Below, piece by piece: positions 8,053-18,085 of a stretch of DNA of 64,000 bases (the first letter of the stretch is position 1; each line of letters starts with the position of its first letter). The stretch spans positions 1,116,001 to 1,180,000 of the forward strand of contig CANLUL010000001.1 in assembly GCA_947494305.1 (NCBI GenBank), written 5' to 3'. The notes below the pieces were generated by a model, which worked only from the letters and a program-made list of their open reading frames with translations, searched no databases and was not told the origin of the DNA. Source of the DNA: an uncultured Sphingomonadaceae bacterium. GTDB taxonomy: Bacteria > Pseudomonadota > Alphaproteobacteria > Sphingomonadales > Sphingomonadaceae. The position numbers and the translations under genes were made by a program.

Positions 8053-8753
8053 CCGGAAAATCAGCGGTTGTTGTTGGTGCCAATGGAGGGATTGGCCGTT
8101 CATTTGCCAATGCCTTGGAATCGGAAGACACGTATAGCGAGGTTATCCGGCTATCGCGATCTGATGATAGTGCTGTGAAACTAGATGTAACCGACGAGGA
8201 ATCAATCATTGAGGCGGCGCAATGGCTCAAGGACAAAGCCATTGAACCGTCGCTAATTTTCATTGCAACAGGATTACTTCACAAAGGAGAACGCGGACCT
8301 GAAAAATGCCTGCGAGAACTCGATTCGGATTGGATGATCGAGAACTACAAACTCAACGCCGTTGGTCCTGCCCTAATCGCCAAACATTTCTTGCCGCTGA
8401 TGCCCAAAAACAAAATTGCGACATTCGCTGCAATTTCCGCACGAGTTGGCAGTATTTCCGACAATCGCCTGGGTGGCTGGTATGGATATCGTGCCTCCAA
8501 GGCGGCGCTAAACATGTTGATCCGAAATCTATCCATAGAATGGTCCCGCAAAAACAAACGGTCAATCATCGTTGCGTTGCATCCGGGAACGGTCGACACA
8601 CCGCTAAGCGAACCCTTTCAAGCCAATGTTCCAAAAGGAAAGCTGTTCGATACAGAACGAGCGGCGCTGCAACTTCTGGATGTTTTGGACGAGTTGAAAC
8701 CCGTTCATTCTGGCAAGATTTTCGCATGGGATGGCGAAGAAATCGCGCCATAG
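8049..8753 (+). CDS. SDR-family oxidoreductase (C-factor/CsgA-like)
   Basis: 234 residues, with Rossmann motif GANGGIGRS at residue 10, a catalytic region FAAISARVGSISDN and YRASK (catalytic Tyr/Lys) near residue 150, followed by ALHPGTVDTPLSEPF. The short length and IGRSFANAL start resemble the cell-signalling-like 'C-factor' SDR branch. It should bind NAD(P); the substrate is unknown. Its ATG overlaps the yaaA stop, so the two form one operon. Expression with a peroxide-stress protein hints at detoxification of a reactive carbonyl, but this is only inference. Confidence 0.86.
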   Translation: MTGKSAVVVGANGGIGRSFANALESEDTYSEVIRLSRSDDSAVKLDVTDEESIIEAAQWLKDKAIEPSLIFIATGLLHKGERGPEKCLRELDSDWMIENYKLNAVGPALIAKHFLPLMPKNKIATFAAISARVGSISDNRLGGWYGYRASKAALNMLIRNLSIEWSRKNKRSIIVALHPGTVDTPLSEPFQANVPKGKLFDTERAALQLLDVLDELKPVHSGKIFAWDGEEIAP

Positions 8754-8859
8754 AAAACACCTCTAAATAAAGCAGAAAATCTGGACCTAATAACTGGCCT
8801 TTTGAACCCCCTTCCTCTAAGAGAATTCCCAAGAGAAAACACACCAAAAAGGTCCGTTT

Positions 8860-11616
8860 GTGAACGAAATTACCTCACCTCCAGAACCCTCCGGAATCGA
8901 ACCCATTGATATCGTCGATGAGATGAAATCCAGTTACATGGATTACGCGATGTCTGTGATCGTCAGCCGGGCATTGCCTGATGTTCGCGATGGCCTGAAA
9001 CCGGTTCATCGGAGAATATTGTTTGCTTCCAAAGAAGGCGGATTTGTAGCCGGTCGCCCATATAGAAAGTCAGCCAAAATTGTCGGTGATGTGATGGGTA
9101 ACTATCACCCGCATGGCGACAGTGCTATTTACATGGCCTTGGCCCGCATGACACAGGATTGGTCGATGCGCGTGCCATTGATCGATGGTCAAGGTAATTT
9201 TGGCTCTATGGACCCCGACATGCCCGCTTCTATGCGATATACGGAAGCACGGCTTGATAAGGTCTCTAACTTCCTGCTGAATGACCTCGACAAAGATACG
9301 GTTGATTTTCAGGACAACTACGATGGAAGCTTGCAAGAACCAACGGTTCTTCCTGCGCGTTTTCCGAACCTACTCGTCAATGGTGCTGGCGGTATTGCGG
9401 TGGGCATGGCGACCAATATCCCGCCCCATAACCTGGGTGAAGTCATCAATGCCAGCCTGGCTTACATCGAAAATCCGGGCATTACGGTCGACGAACTGAT
9501 CGAAATTATTCCCGGGCCAGACTTCCCGACGTCTCCATTGATTTTGGGTCAATCTGGCGCGCGAGCGGCGTATAAAGAAGGGCGCGGGTCAATCATGATG
9601 CGGGCGCGCCATGAAATTGAAGAAGGCCGTGGTGACAAGCGTTCCATCGTTCTAACCTCTATTCCGTTTCAAGTTGGCAAGGCCGGTTTGGTTGAAAAAA
9701 TTGCGGAGGCGGCGAAGGATAAACGGATTGAAGGCGTATCAGACATCCGCGATGAATCAAGCCGAGCCGGTGTCCGTGTCGTTATTGATCTTAAGCGCGA
9801 CGCCACAACCGAAGTGGTATTAAACCAGATCTGGCGCTTCTCCCCTGCCCAATCGAGTTTCCCTGCTAATATGCTAGCCATTCGTGGCGGTCGACCAGAA
9901 GTTCTCAATCTTCGCGATATTATCGAAGCATTTATCAAATTCCGCGAAGAAGTGATCACACGGCGGACCAAGTTTGAACTGAATAAGGCGCGTGAACGTG
10001 CGCATATCTTACTTGGGTTGGTTGTTGCGGTCACCAATATGGACGAAGTAGTCCGCATTATTCGCGGATCTGCGACGCCGATAGAAGCCCGCGAGTCTTT
10101 GCTTGCTCGCGAATGGCCGATTGCTGAGATCGCGCCTTATATTCAACTCGTTGAAGCAACTGAAGTAGAGGTCGAAGGCGACACTTACAAGCTGTCCGCT
10201 GTCCAAGTTAAAGCAATTCTTGATCTTCGATTGCAAAAACTGACCGCGCTTGGCCGAGAAGAAATTGGTGACGAGTTAAAAGAACTTGCTGTCGCTATTG
10301 AAGAGTATCTCTCAATATTGGCAGATCGTGTGAAGCTCTATGCCGTGATGCGCGAAGAGCTGGAAGAAGTGCGCGATGAGTTCGCAACGCCGCGCATGTC
10401 GGAGATAACAGCTGCGTGGGATGGTCTGGAAGACGAAGATCTGATGGAACGATCCGAAATGGTGGTTACAGTTACCCATGGCGGCTATATCAAACGAACA
10501 CCGCTAGATACATTTCGCGCACAACGGCGCGGCGGCAAAGGCCGCGCTGGTATGGCAACCAAAGACGAGGATGCAGTGACGGAGTTGTTCGTTACATCGA
10601 CCCATACACCGGTCTTGTTTTTCTCCAATATTGGTCAAGTTTACCGATTAAAGGTCTGGAAACTCCCCGAAGGCGGGCCTCAGACCAAAGGGCGACCAAT
10701 GGTAAACCTGCTGCCGCTGGGCGAAGGTGAGGTAATCACCAACGTGCTCCCTCTTCCTGAAGACGAGGAAGAATGGGCTGCACTCAACGTCATGTTCGCC
10801 ACCGCCAAAGGCAATATCCGTAAAAATAGCATGGATGCTTTCACCAACATTCCGTCAAACGGCAAAATCGCCATGAAGTTTGAAGATGGAAGCAATGATC
10901 GCCTAATTGGGGTCGAATTGTTGATGGAAACCGACGACGCTCAGCTTTCTACCAAAAATGGTAAGGCTATCAGGTTCGCTTCTGAGGCTGTTCGAGCAAT
11001 GCAAAGTCGCAGTTCCACGGGTGTTCGCGGGATTGCGCTCAAAGGTGATGACGAGGTTATATCGCTTTCCGTATTGCGCGGCTTTGACGCATCCACCGAA
11101 GAGCGTGATCAGTATCTGAAAGCTGCACCTTGGAAAGAAAATGACAATGCGCCGGAGCTTTCTGCAGAACGTATGGCTGAGTTTAGTGAAAACGAAGACT
11201 TCATTCTGACGGTCTGTGCCAATGGCTATGGCAAGCGCTCCAGTGCGTTCGAATATCGTCAATCTGGTCGCGGCGGTCAGGGTATTCTCAATATTGATAA
11301 CATAAAACGCAACGGTACAGTTGTTGCCAGCTTCCCAGCTACCGACGACGAGCAGGTCATGCTCGTCACCGATCAGGCCAAACTTATTCGCATGAAAGTG
11401 GCAGATATGCGGGTGATTGGTCGAAATAGTTCTGGCGTGAAACTGTTTGATGTATCCGAAGGTGAGCAGGTTGTTGGAGCCGCCAAGATTGACGAAGAAG
11501 AAGAGCCTGAGAATGAAGGTGAAGAAGCAGTAGCTGAAGAAATGGTCGATCAAGGTGTTTCCGAAGGAGAGACAGCACCTCCAAATCCCGCGGAAGGAGA
11601 TGACAATCAAAATTGA
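8860..11616 (+). CDS. gyrA: DNA gyrase subunit A
   Basis: 918 residues. GyrA breaks and rejoins DNA while GyrB supplies ATP energy, introducing negative supercoils. Seen: the N-terminal start [23 protein letters not shown] segment [16 protein letters not shown] at 82-97, catalytic Tyr127 in SMRYTEAR, and six-bladed C-terminal domain with the GyrA box QRRGGKGR, which separates gyrase from topoisomerase IV. The position matching E. coli Asp87 is Met92; Ser88 (E. coli Ser83) is kept. The tail after ~residue 875 is strongly acidic ([12 protein letters not shown]...), as in other gyrases where it tunes supercoiling. GTG at 8860 is the start, with AAAAAGG upstream. The 3' end overlaps the dioxygenase gene. 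Confidence 0.97.
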   Translation: MNEITSPPEPSGIEPIDIVDEMKSSYMDYAMSVIVSRALPDVRDGLKPVHRRILFASKEGGFVAGRPYRKSAKIVGDVMGNYHPHGDSAIYMALARMTQDWSMRVPLIDGQGNFGSMDPDMPASMRYTEARLDKVSNFLLNDLDKDTVDFQDNYDGSLQEPTVLPARFPNLLVNGAGGIAVGMATNIPPHNLGEVINASLAYIENPGITVDELIEIIPGPDFPTSPLILGQSGARAAYKEGRGSIMMRARHEIEEGRGDKRSIVLTSIPFQVGKAGLVEKIAEAAKDKRIEGVSDIRDESSRAGVRVVIDLKRDATTEVVLNQIWRFSPAQSSFPANMLAIRGGRPEVLNLRDIIEAFIKFREEVITRRTKFELNKARERAHILLGLVVAVTNMDEVVRIIRGSATPIEARESLLAREWPIAEIAPYIQLVEATEVEVEGDTYKLSAVQVKAILDLRLQKLTALGREEIGDELKELAVAIEEYLSILADRVKLYAVMREELEEVRDEFATPRMSEITAAWDGLEDEDLMERSEMVVTVTHGGYIKRTPLDTFRAQRRGGKGRAGMATKDEDAVTELFVTSTHTPVLFFSNIGQVYRLKVWKLPEGGPQTKGRPMVNLLPLGEGEVITNVLPLPEDEEEWAALNVMFATAKGNIRKNSMDAFTNIPSNGKIAMKFEDGSNDRLIGVELLMETDDAQLSTKNGKAIRFASEAVRAMQSRSSTGVRGIALKGDDEVISLSVLRGFDASTEERDQYLKAAPWKENDNAPELSAERMAEFSENEDFILTVCANGYGKRSSAFEYRQSGRGGQGILNIDNIKRNGTVVASFPATDDEQVMLVTDQAKLIRMKVADMRVIGRNSSGVKLFDVSEGEQVVGAAKIDEEEEPENEGEEAVAEEMVDQGVSEGETAPPNPAEGDDNQN

Positions 11617-12445
11617 GCCATCCGGACAAGCTTGCGGAGCTGAAGTAACAGGCGTCGACCTGTCAAAGCCGCTGAATGATGATCAAATCGCTGAAATCCG
11701 TACTGCTTGGTTGAAACATCACGTATTGTCTTTCCCCGATCAGCCTATGACCGATGATGATCTGGAACGATTTACGCACTATTTCGGAGGCTTTGGACAC
11801 GACCCGTTTTTCGATCCGATCGAAGGGCGCGAGCATATTGCAGCAATCCGGCGTGATGCAGATGAGACTTCGCCTTTATTCGCGGAAAACTGGCACAGTG
11901 ACTGGAGCTTTCAAGCACATCCTCCTGCAGGCACTTGCTTGAGAAGTATTACAATTCCACCGGTTGGCGGCGATACGCTTTTTTCCAACCAACATGCGGC
12001 GCTCGACGCCATGACGTCAGAAATGCGAACCAAGCTTGAAGGTCTGACAGCAATTCACAGCGCAAAAATGGCTTATGCTCCGGATGGAGCTTATGGCGAT
12101 GGTGACGATGGTCGATCCATGGCCATTCGTCCTGATGAGTCGGCGCGTGAAACCCAAACCCATCCATTGATCCGCAAACACCCAGAATCTGGGAAACTCG
12201 GCTTATTCAGCTGTATGGGTTATATTATCGGATTTGAGGGCATGGCCCAGGTGGACGCCCTGCCCTTGCTTCAAGAACTCTACGCCTGGCAAGGCCGTGA
12301 AGTATTTACCTACCGGCACAAGTGGCAGGAAAATATGCTGCTCATGTGGGACAATCGTTCGGTTCTACACTGCGCTACTGGCGGATATGAAGGTCATGAT
12401 AGGTTGCTACACCGCACAACAATCGCGGCCTATCAAGACAGTTAA
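11600..12445 (+). CDS. TauD/TfdA-family Fe(II)/2-oxoglutarate dioxygenase
   Basis: About 281 residues. These enzymes use Fe(II), O2 and 2-oxoglutarate to hydroxylate small organic acids, releasing for example sulfite from taurine. The family start [18 protein letters not shown] is present; the metal site is WHSDW (HxD) near residue 103 and the distal His in VLHCATGGY...RLLHRTTI, with the Arg that binds 2-oxoglutarate just after it. ATG at 11600 fits the family N terminus and overlaps gyrA by 17 bp, but AAGGAG abuts the ATG directly, so the start is not certain; GTG at 11555 is a longer option. Substrate cannot be assigned. Confidence 0.88.
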   Translation: MTIKIEPSGQACGAEVTGVDLSKPLNDDQIAEIRTAWLKHHVLSFPDQPMTDDDLERFTHYFGGFGHDPFFDPIEGREHIAAIRRDADETSPLFAENWHSDWSFQAHPPAGTCLRSITIPPVGGDTLFSNQHAALDAMTSEMRTKLEGLTAIHSAKMAYAPDGAYGDGDDGRSMAIRPDESARETQTHPLIRKHPESGKLGLFSCMGYIIGFEGMAQVDALPLLQELYAWQGREVFTYRHKWQENMLLMWDNRSVLHCATGGYEGHDRLLHRTTIAAYQDS

Positions 12446-13107
12446 GGGTTTGGGACATGCAGTTTGTCGCGCAGCGTCCGGACGACGCCAATCGCGATAA
12501 GAAACTGACCGCCATAATATAGCGGCCAAACTGTCCAGTCGGGAATGACTGAGTTTTGCAAAAAACCCATGCGTGAGAATATCAGCAAATCCGAGATAAC
12601 GAACAATATCGCGCCGATGCCAACCCGATAGCGAGGAAAACTGCTGGTCCAGGCCATTGCAGCCATGACTGCTAAAAACAGGCTATAAAGTGCCAATCCT
12701 GGTGCCTCTGCACGATCAAGTGGCAATGACCATGCAATAAATACCGTGATTGGTACTAGGACCATGGCAAAAAGTTTTTGACTTAATGCCAGCTTTTCGC
12801 GGCGATGACGAAGATAGAGCGTGATCGCAATGCAATGCCCGACCAGAAACGCCACCGCTCCCATGATCAGATCAATTTCAATCAACATATCGCCAAGCGC
12901 GCCAAACGCCATGACCGCTGCGATTAACCTACCATCAAAATTGTGTATCCGGCGCAGCGCATAAACTGCCAGAAAACCAACACCCAATCCCTTCCAGAGC
13001 ATCAAATATGTCCCTGGAATATTGCTGTCCATGACGAAAAAGTAGCTAATCCCAAAGAGCAGGCTCAACAGGAGATAGGGTCTGGATTCAACAATCGCGC
13101 GTTTCAT
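12442..13107 (-). CDS. YhhN/TMEM86-family membrane protein (lysoplasmalogenase-like)
   Basis: 221 residues with about seven or eight hydrophobic segments and short loops, ending in LHVPNP. The conserved family Asp motifs are visible: FGALGDMLIEID around residue 70 and AILFVISDLLIF around residue 170. Animal TMEM86 proteins hydrolyse the vinyl-ether bond of lysoplasmalogens; bacterial YhhN proteins share the fold, but their substrate is mostly unknown. It converges on the dioxygenase gene with a 4-bp overlap of the 3' ends and is divergent from trmFO by 95 bp. Confidence 0.85.
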   Translation of the reverse strand: MKRAIVESRPYLLLSLLFGISYFFVMDSNIPGTYLMLWKGLGVGFLAVYALRRIHNFDGRLIAAVMAFGALGDMLIEIDLIMGAVAFLVGHCIAITLYLRHRREKLALSQKLFAMVLVPITVFIAWSLPLDRAEAPGLALYSLFLAVMAAMAWTSSFPRYRVGIGAILFVISDLLIFSRMGFLQNSVIPDWTVWPLYYGGQFLIAIGVVRTLRDKLHVPNP

Positions 13108-13202
13108 TATGTCGTCCCAATAATAATCTCGTCCCGCTTGTATCAGGCGAAAGCTTCAACTGCCAGATTGACATTATAGTCTTACCACAACATTAGCGCC
13201 GC

Positions 13203-14555
13203 ATGACAAAAGTACACATTATTGGTGGCGGACTAGCCGGATCGGAAGCAGCTTGGCAATTGGCGGAGCAAGGCGTGCAAGTGCGTCTGTCCGAAATGCG
13301 CGGGAGCGGTGAAATGACACCGGCGCACCAGACCGATGGGTTAGCAGAGCTTGTTTGCTCAAACAGTTTCCGCAGCGATGATGCTGAAAAAAGTGCCGTT
13401 GGTCTGCTGCATCAGGAAATGCGTGACCTAAACTCGATCATAATGAGCGAAGGTGGCAAACACCGATTACCCGCCGGTTCTGCGCTTGCCGTGGACCGTA
13501 TTCATTTTTCGGATGCTGTGACCAAAATACTGACCGAACATCCCAATATCGAAATTGTTCGCGAACGCATTGATACACTTCCCGAAGAAGGCCTGACGAT
13601 AGTTGCGACCGGTCCCCTCACCGCTTTATCACTCGCAGAGAGTATTGGTACGGCTACTGGTGAAGACTCCCTCGCCTTTTTCGATGCGATTGCCCCAATT
13701 GTCTATAAAGAGACGATCGATATGGACATCGCGTGGATGCAATCCCGCTGGGACAAGGTCGGGCCAGAAGGCGATGGCAAAGACTATATCAACTGCCCGA
13801 TGAATAAAGAGCAATATTATGCCTTTATCCAAGGCCTGCTTGATGGAGAGAAAACAGAATTCAAACAGTGGGAAAAGGACACACCCTATTTCGAGGGGTG
13901 CATGCCGATTGAAGTCATGGCGTCACGCGGTCCAGAAACTCTGCGCTTTGGGCCGATGAAGCCAATTGGCCTCACCAATTCACATGACGGCAGCAAAGCC
14001 TATGCTATCGTGCAGCTGCGACAGGACAATGCGCTCGGTACGCTGTGGAATATGGTCGGGTTCCAGACGAAACTTAAATATGGCGCACAAGCAGAGTTGC
14101 TGAAAACCATTCCAGGGCTCGAAAACGCAGAATTTGCGCGCATGGGCGGATTGCATCGCAACACATTTATCAACGCACCCAGACTGCTCGACAAAGAGAT
14201 GCGACTCAAGAAAGCCCCGCACATCCGTTTTGCCGGCCAGATTACCGGGTGTGAAGGTTATGTTGAAAGCGCGGCCGTCGGACTGATGGTTGGCCGCTGG
14301 GTTGCCGCCGAAATCAAGGGTCAAAATCCACCCTACCCACCAGATACGACTGCTTTGGGCGCCTTGCTCTCCCATATTACAGGCGGGGCTGACGCCAAGG
14401 ATTATCAACCGATGAACGTGAACTTTGGCCTGTTCCCTCCATTTCCAGAACGCGTGAAAAAGAAAGAACGTAAACAGGCATATACCGCAAGAGCGCGCAA
14501 GGATTTCGCGGACTGGCACAAACCACTATCAACCAAGGGCCTGCAGCTCGTTTAG
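13203..14555 (+). CDS. trmFO: Methylenetetrahydrofolate-tRNA (uracil-54 C5) methyltransferase TrmFO
   Basis: 450 residues, the usual family length. TrmFO makes ribothymidine at position 54 of the tRNA T loop, using methylenetetrahydrofolate as carbon source and FADH2 as reductant. The FAD-binding GxGxxG-like motif [15 protein letters not shown] is at the N terminus; [56 protein letters not shown] and HITGG follow in family order. The conserved Cys residues of the active site (VCSN and GC) are present. The stop overlaps by four bases the 3' end of the EF-hand gene on the other strand. It is transcribed alone. Confidence 0.96.
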   Translation: MTKVHIIGGGLAGSEAAWQLAEQGVQVRLSEMRGSGEMTPAHQTDGLAELVCSNSFRSDDAEKSAVGLLHQEMRDLNSIIMSEGGKHRLPAGSALAVDRIHFSDAVTKILTEHPNIEIVRERIDTLPEEGLTIVATGPLTALSLAESIGTATGEDSLAFFDAIAPIVYKETIDMDIAWMQSRWDKVGPEGDGKDYINCPMNKEQYYAFIQGLLDGEKTEFKQWEKDTPYFEGCMPIEVMASRGPETLRFGPMKPIGLTNSHDGSKAYAIVQLRQDNALGTLWNMVGFQTKLKYGAQAELLKTIPGLENAEFARMGGLHRNTFINAPRLLDKEMRLKKAPHIRFAGQITGCEGYVESAAVGLMVGRWVAAEIKGQNPPYPPDTTALGALLSHITGGADAKDYQPMNVNFGLFPPFPERVKKKERKQAYTARARKDFADWHKPLSTKGLQLV

Positions 14556-15022
14556 CATTTGCAGCGTGGAGCGGATCTCTTCGGCCTGGTGGTTCGAAAT
14601 TCAGAACGTGTTAGCTGGTTGTTTTTATTGCGATCGGCTTTTTCAAACCGATCGCTAGTCGCCACCGCCCATTCTTCAAAAGTTAGCAGATTGTTGCCAT
14701 CTTTATCTAATTTTCTGAATGCTTTGGTTCGACTGCTCATGAGCTCCAGACGGGTGATCACCTCATCTCGATCGCGATCATAGCGATTGAAACGCAATTC
14801 TTCACGTGACGCTTTATATGCTTTGGGCGGTGTTGGTGGAGCGGAACCTTCAATTGGTGATTCTGCATTTGCAACTGGAAGTACATTTTTAGCCTCCTGC
14901 ACCTGAGGCGGAGCAGGTGCATCGGGCAGCACTGTTTCCCGTTCTTGCGCGCCAATCCAAATGAAGAAGCCAGCTGATAGCATCAGCATTGTGGCAACAG
15001 CTCCAGCAATGTACTTCTGCAT
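14552..15022 (-). CDS. EF-hand calcium-binding protein, membrane-anchored or exported
   Basis: 156 residues. An N-terminal hydrophobic segment ([19 protein letters not shown]) acts as anchor or signal, followed by a Pro/Ala-rich linker. Three EF-hand loops follow: [12 protein letters not shown] (Glu at the usual Gly position 6), [12 protein letters not shown] and [12 protein letters not shown], each with acidic or Asn ligands at positions 1, 3, 5 and Glu at 12, so calcium binding is plausible in the periplasm. The basic tail ends RCKC. Partner and role are unknown. It converges with trmFO. Confidence 0.8.
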   Translation of the reverse strand: MQKYIAGAVATMLMLSAGFFIWIGAQERETVLPDAPAPPQVQEAKNVLPVANAESPIEGSAPPTPPKAYKASREELRFNRYDRDRDEVITRLELMSSRTKAFRKLDKDGNNLLTFEEWAVATSDRFEKADRNKNNQLTRSEFRTTRPKRSAPRCKC

Positions 15023-15051
15023 CAGCTAGTCCCTACCTCAGGGGCCTTGTG

Positions 15052-15720
15052 TCAAAGTCCCGTTATGCCGTGCCATACGATATGCGCGGCAGTTGATGGT
15101 CGGTACATGGTTTCCGACAATCGGCCACTTTTGGCATCGCGCATCGCCAATTTACAGAGGATTGAAAGCGGTCGACCGTTTCTGTCAAAAGACGGCGGCT
15201 TAGTTTCTTTGGACAAGCTCACACACCGCGCAAATGCCTCGCCCCTCATTTTTGCATCCGAGCAATGAGCCGCAAAATCCCACAAAGCCCATAGTTTTGC
15301 GATTTTGATATGTTCGTCTGATAGTTTCGACTTTCCTAACACAAAGCCAAAAAAGCCGACTCCCCGGTTTAAAGCGTAGTTTTCAATCTGACGATCATCC
15401 CATGGAAAATCTTCGAGCATGATTTCCCAACCATCAAGCAGCGCCAAGAGATGAGAAATAATCAAGCCATCACGCTTGATATTGTTGAGTAATTCAACCA
15501 GCGGTTCTCCTTCAGGACGATCTTCCGGAGCTTTGGTTAAAATATCTCGCCACCAGGTTAACCGCATTTGACCAATCAACGGTTCAGACGTTGAACGAAT
15601 AACCTCTGCCAAACGCGAGTCGAAAGCGAACAGAAACTCAAATTTTCGACGAACTTCCTCTTTTGCATAGGAAAGAATCAATAATTTCAGTGGATTCAGG
15701 CTGTCGTTAACGCTTTCCAT
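15052..15720 (-). CDS. Squalene/phytoene synthase-family protein, probably non-catalytic
   Basis: 222 residues, shorter than true phytoene synthases (~300). FEFLFAFDSRLAEV, then QMRLTWWRDIL, is the recognisable family core near residues 27-60, and WALWDFAAHCSD resembles the second helix pair. The two aspartate-rich motifs (DxxxD) that hold the Mg-diphosphate are not intact, so condensation of prenyl diphosphates is unlikely. Such truncated members resemble mitochondrial NDUFAF6, an assembly factor for respiratory complex I. Either a membrane assembly role or a relic is possible. Located between the EF-hand gene and the divergent Tad cluster. Confidence 0.65.
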   Translation of the reverse strand: MESVNDSLNPLKLLILSYAKEEVRRKFEFLFAFDSRLAEVIRSTSEPLIGQMRLTWWRDILTKAPEDRPEGEPLVELLNNIKRDGLIISHLLALLDGWEIMLEDFPWDDRQIENYALNRGVGFFGFVLGKSKLSDEHIKIAKLWALWDFAAHCSDAKMRGEAFARCVSLSKETKPPSFDRNGRPLSILCKLAMRDAKSGRLSETMYRPSTAAHIVWHGITGL

Positions 15721-15850
15721 AAGTTGGCCGATGCCAGTTTTCCGCCATGAATCAAGGTAAAAATTGCTTTAACCAGAAGCATTTGATCGCCGCTAACCCT
15801 TTTCCCCGTATTTGATCCGCTCAATAAAGATTTTTCAGGGGCTTAAGCAA

Positions 15851-17431
15851 ATGTCTGCCAAAAAACGGAATTCTACCGTCACCGGTTTTCTTAAACGGTT
15901 GCGCAGAGACACAAGCGGTAACACGCTGGCAATGATGGCCGCAGCGATGGTCCCATTGGCTGGAATGATTGGTGGCGGTCTGGACATAAGCCGTGCCTAT
16001 ATGGCGAAAGCAAAGCTTCAGAATGCCTGTGACGCCGGTGCGCTGGCTGCACGTCAAGGGATGACAGGCACCAACTTTACGAATGCAGATCGCTTAACGG
16101 CAGAAAAGTTTTTTGACTTCAACTTTCCCGCTGGAACGATGGCCGCAGAAGACATTGATTTTGATATTCAACAGGATTCAGATGATGTTGCAGCTCTAGA
16201 AGGAGTTGCGACGGCAACGATCCCTACCAGTTTGATGAAAATATTTTCGTTTGACGAAATTGATATAGCCGTCGATTGCAATGTGAAGCGCGATCTCGGC
16301 AATAATGATATCATGGTCGTTCTCGATGTTACCGGGTCGATGAATTGTGATCCCGGGACAAGAACAGGCTGCACCGGCGGTGCGAATTCAAAGATCGCCC
16401 GCCTTCGCACAGGAACATTGGGTCTTTATCGCGCCTTGCAAGATGGTACCAACACATCACGTACCCGCTTTGGGTTAATGCCTTATTCCGGCACTGTCAA
16501 CGTTGCCAGACGCATGCGCAATCGTGATTTTCTGCGGACCACAAACTACAACGAGTGCAATAATGGTTACTATCGTGGTGGTAGTTTCACATCGGGCGAA
16601 ACCATATGTTCCTCCGTTAATGGAGCGCTTACCGGCGTACATATCAATGACACCGAATGGTCTGATGATGGCGGCAATGCCAATCAACGGATCAGAGCTT
16701 GGCGGCAGAGTGGTAATGGCTGTATTGAGGAACGACCGACGATTGGCAATGCCGCTAATCCAGTCCGCATTTCATCATCAGTAAGCCAAGATGATATTGA
16801 TTTAATAGCTCAAAGTAACAACGATTCAGCGCGGCAATGGGGCCGCTACGACACACCACCCGAAGATACCGGTGGAAATATTCTGTTTATGCCGGCCTAT
16901 CAACAGGTTGCATGTCCCTCGGAAGCCCAGCCGTTACGAACATATGGTGGTGAGGCAGGGTTCCAAAATGCTGTTAACGCCGCAACCGCAAATGTCACGG
17001 GCGGGACATATCACGATGTTGGAATGATTTGGGGGGCAAGATGGCTTTCCCCCACAGGAATGCGAGCCAACAATAATCCGGCTGAAGTCAATGGCTTTCC
17101 GGTGAATAAACATATTGTATTTATGACCGACGGTATATTGGACACGGGCGGAAAATTTTACTCTGCATTTGGCCTTGATAGTTTCGAGAACCGACGCACG
17201 GGCACCGCCGATGCCGACGCCTGGCACGTTGAACATTTCCATTCCGCTTGTGCAAGAGCCCGGGCAATGGACATGACAGTCTGGGTAATTGCGCTTGATG
17301 TTGCCGATACTGACGACATTGAACCTTGTGCAACGAGCACCGACCATTTTTACACCAGCGATGGATCGGATCTTGAAGAGGTCTTCGCAAAAATCGGTCA
17401 AGGGATCGGTGACTTGAGGTTGACACTATGA
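15851..17431 (+). CDS. TadG-like pilus assembly protein with von Willebrand A domain
   Basis: 526 residues. ATG at 15851 precedes the basic/hydrophobic leader (FLKRLRRDTSGNTLAMMAAAMVPLAGMIGGGLDISRAYMAKAKLQNACDAGALA split here by function): a charged region, then one membrane helix with the typical 'DISRAY..K.KLQ.A.DA.ALA' of TadG. The VWA domain starts near residue 155 (NDIMVVLDVTGSMNC; MIDAS DxTGS) and includes HIVFMTDGILDTGG. TadG-like proteins are minor components of Tad/Flp adhesive pili anchored in the inner membrane. It overlaps the next gene by four bases (ATGA). The TadA/B/C motor is not in the window. Confidence 0.85.
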   Translation: MSAKKRNSTVTGFLKRLRRDTSGNTLAMMAAAMVPLAGMIGGGLDISRAYMAKAKLQNACDAGALAARQGMTGTNFTNADRLTAEKFFDFNFPAGTMAAEDIDFDIQQDSDDVAALEGVATATIPTSLMKIFSFDEIDIAVDCNVKRDLGNNDIMVVLDVTGSMNCDPGTRTGCTGGANSKIARLRTGTLGLYRALQDGTNTSRTRFGLMPYSGTVNVARRMRNRDFLRTTNYNECNNGYYRGGSFTSGETICSSVNGALTGVHINDTEWSDDGGNANQRIRAWRQSGNGCIEERPTIGNAANPVRISSSVSQDDIDLIAQSNNDSARQWGRYDTPPEDTGGNILFMPAYQQVACPSEAQPLRTYGGEAGFQNAVNAATANVTGGTYHDVGMIWGARWLSPTGMRANNNPAEVNGFPVNKHIVFMTDGILDTGGKFYSAFGLDSFENRRTGTADADAWHVEHFHSACARARAMDMTVWVIALDVADTDDIEPCATSTDHFYTSDGSDLEEVFAKIGQGIGDLRLTL

Positions 17432-18084
17432 CAATTTTTAAAAACCTTAAGAGAAAACTATCTCGTGATGAACGCGGAATGGCGGTCACCGAGTTTGGGA
17501 TCATCTTGGTGCCATTTTCGATATTGCTAATGGGAGCTTTTGATCTTGGTTATCAAAACTATCTTCGTTCGGTATTGCAAGGTACATTGACCGAAGCTGC
17601 TCGACAGGCATCGACAGAAAATCCAATATTTGCAGGTACTGGCGCGACGCTTCAAGATCGCATTCAGGACTCGATCGAGAAAAGAGTAAAAGACCTGTAC
17701 CCAGATGTTGACTTTGAAGGTGATCCAAATGATCCCGACGATGATGCCGTAAAAATCAGAAACTATTATGAATTCTCCGGTGTCGGAAAACCTGAGAAAC
17801 TGACGTATGATGCCAATGGTAACGGTGAATTTGACTTTGATGATGCAGACTGTTGGCAGGATCTGAATGATAATGGTAGTTTTGATCTGGACGCCGGGCG
17901 TGACGGCTTGGGCGGCTCTAGTGACATTATATTTTACGAAATAAACGTCAGCATCCCTAGAATTTTTCCCATGGCTGCTTTGATAGGCGCTTCTGAAAAC
18001 TATACGGTAACGGCAGACACCGCGGTGCGAACACAACCGTTTGAAACTCAACAAGTACCACAAAATGTTTGTGCGGAGCCCTAA
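17428..18084 (+). CDS. TadE-like minor pilin/pilus assembly protein
   Basis: 218 residues. The short basic leader LKRKLSRDERGMAVTEFG has the Gly/Glu spacing (GMAVTEF) seen in TadE prepilin-type signals cut by the TadV peptidase, followed by the hydrophobic helix IILVPFSILLMGAFDLGYQ. The rest is extracytoplasmic and Asp/Asn rich, with DANGNGEFDFDDADCW and DLNDNGSFDLDAGRDG, which look like calcium-binding DxDxDG loops. Translationally coupled to the TadG gene by a 4-bp overlap and followed by a third pilus gene 1 bp later. Role: structural minor subunit or anchor of the Tad pilus, by family knowledge. Confidence 0.85.
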   Translation: MTIFKNLKRKLSRDERGMAVTEFGIILVPFSILLMGAFDLGYQNYLRSVLQGTLTEAARQASTENPIFAGTGATLQDRIQDSIEKRVKDLYPDVDFEGDPNDPDDDAVKIRNYYEFSGVGKPEKLTYDANGNGEFDFDDADCWQDLNDNGSFDLDAGRDGLGGSSDIIFYEINVSIPRIFPMAALIGASENYTVTADTAVRTQPFETQQVPQNVCAEP

Positions 18085-18085
18085 C

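Noticed and set aside
10903-11610. 235-codon reverse frame opposite gyrA
   Set aside because: It covers the conserved C-terminal domain of gyrA on the other strand; Phe/Cys/Ile-rich translation has no domain-like structure.
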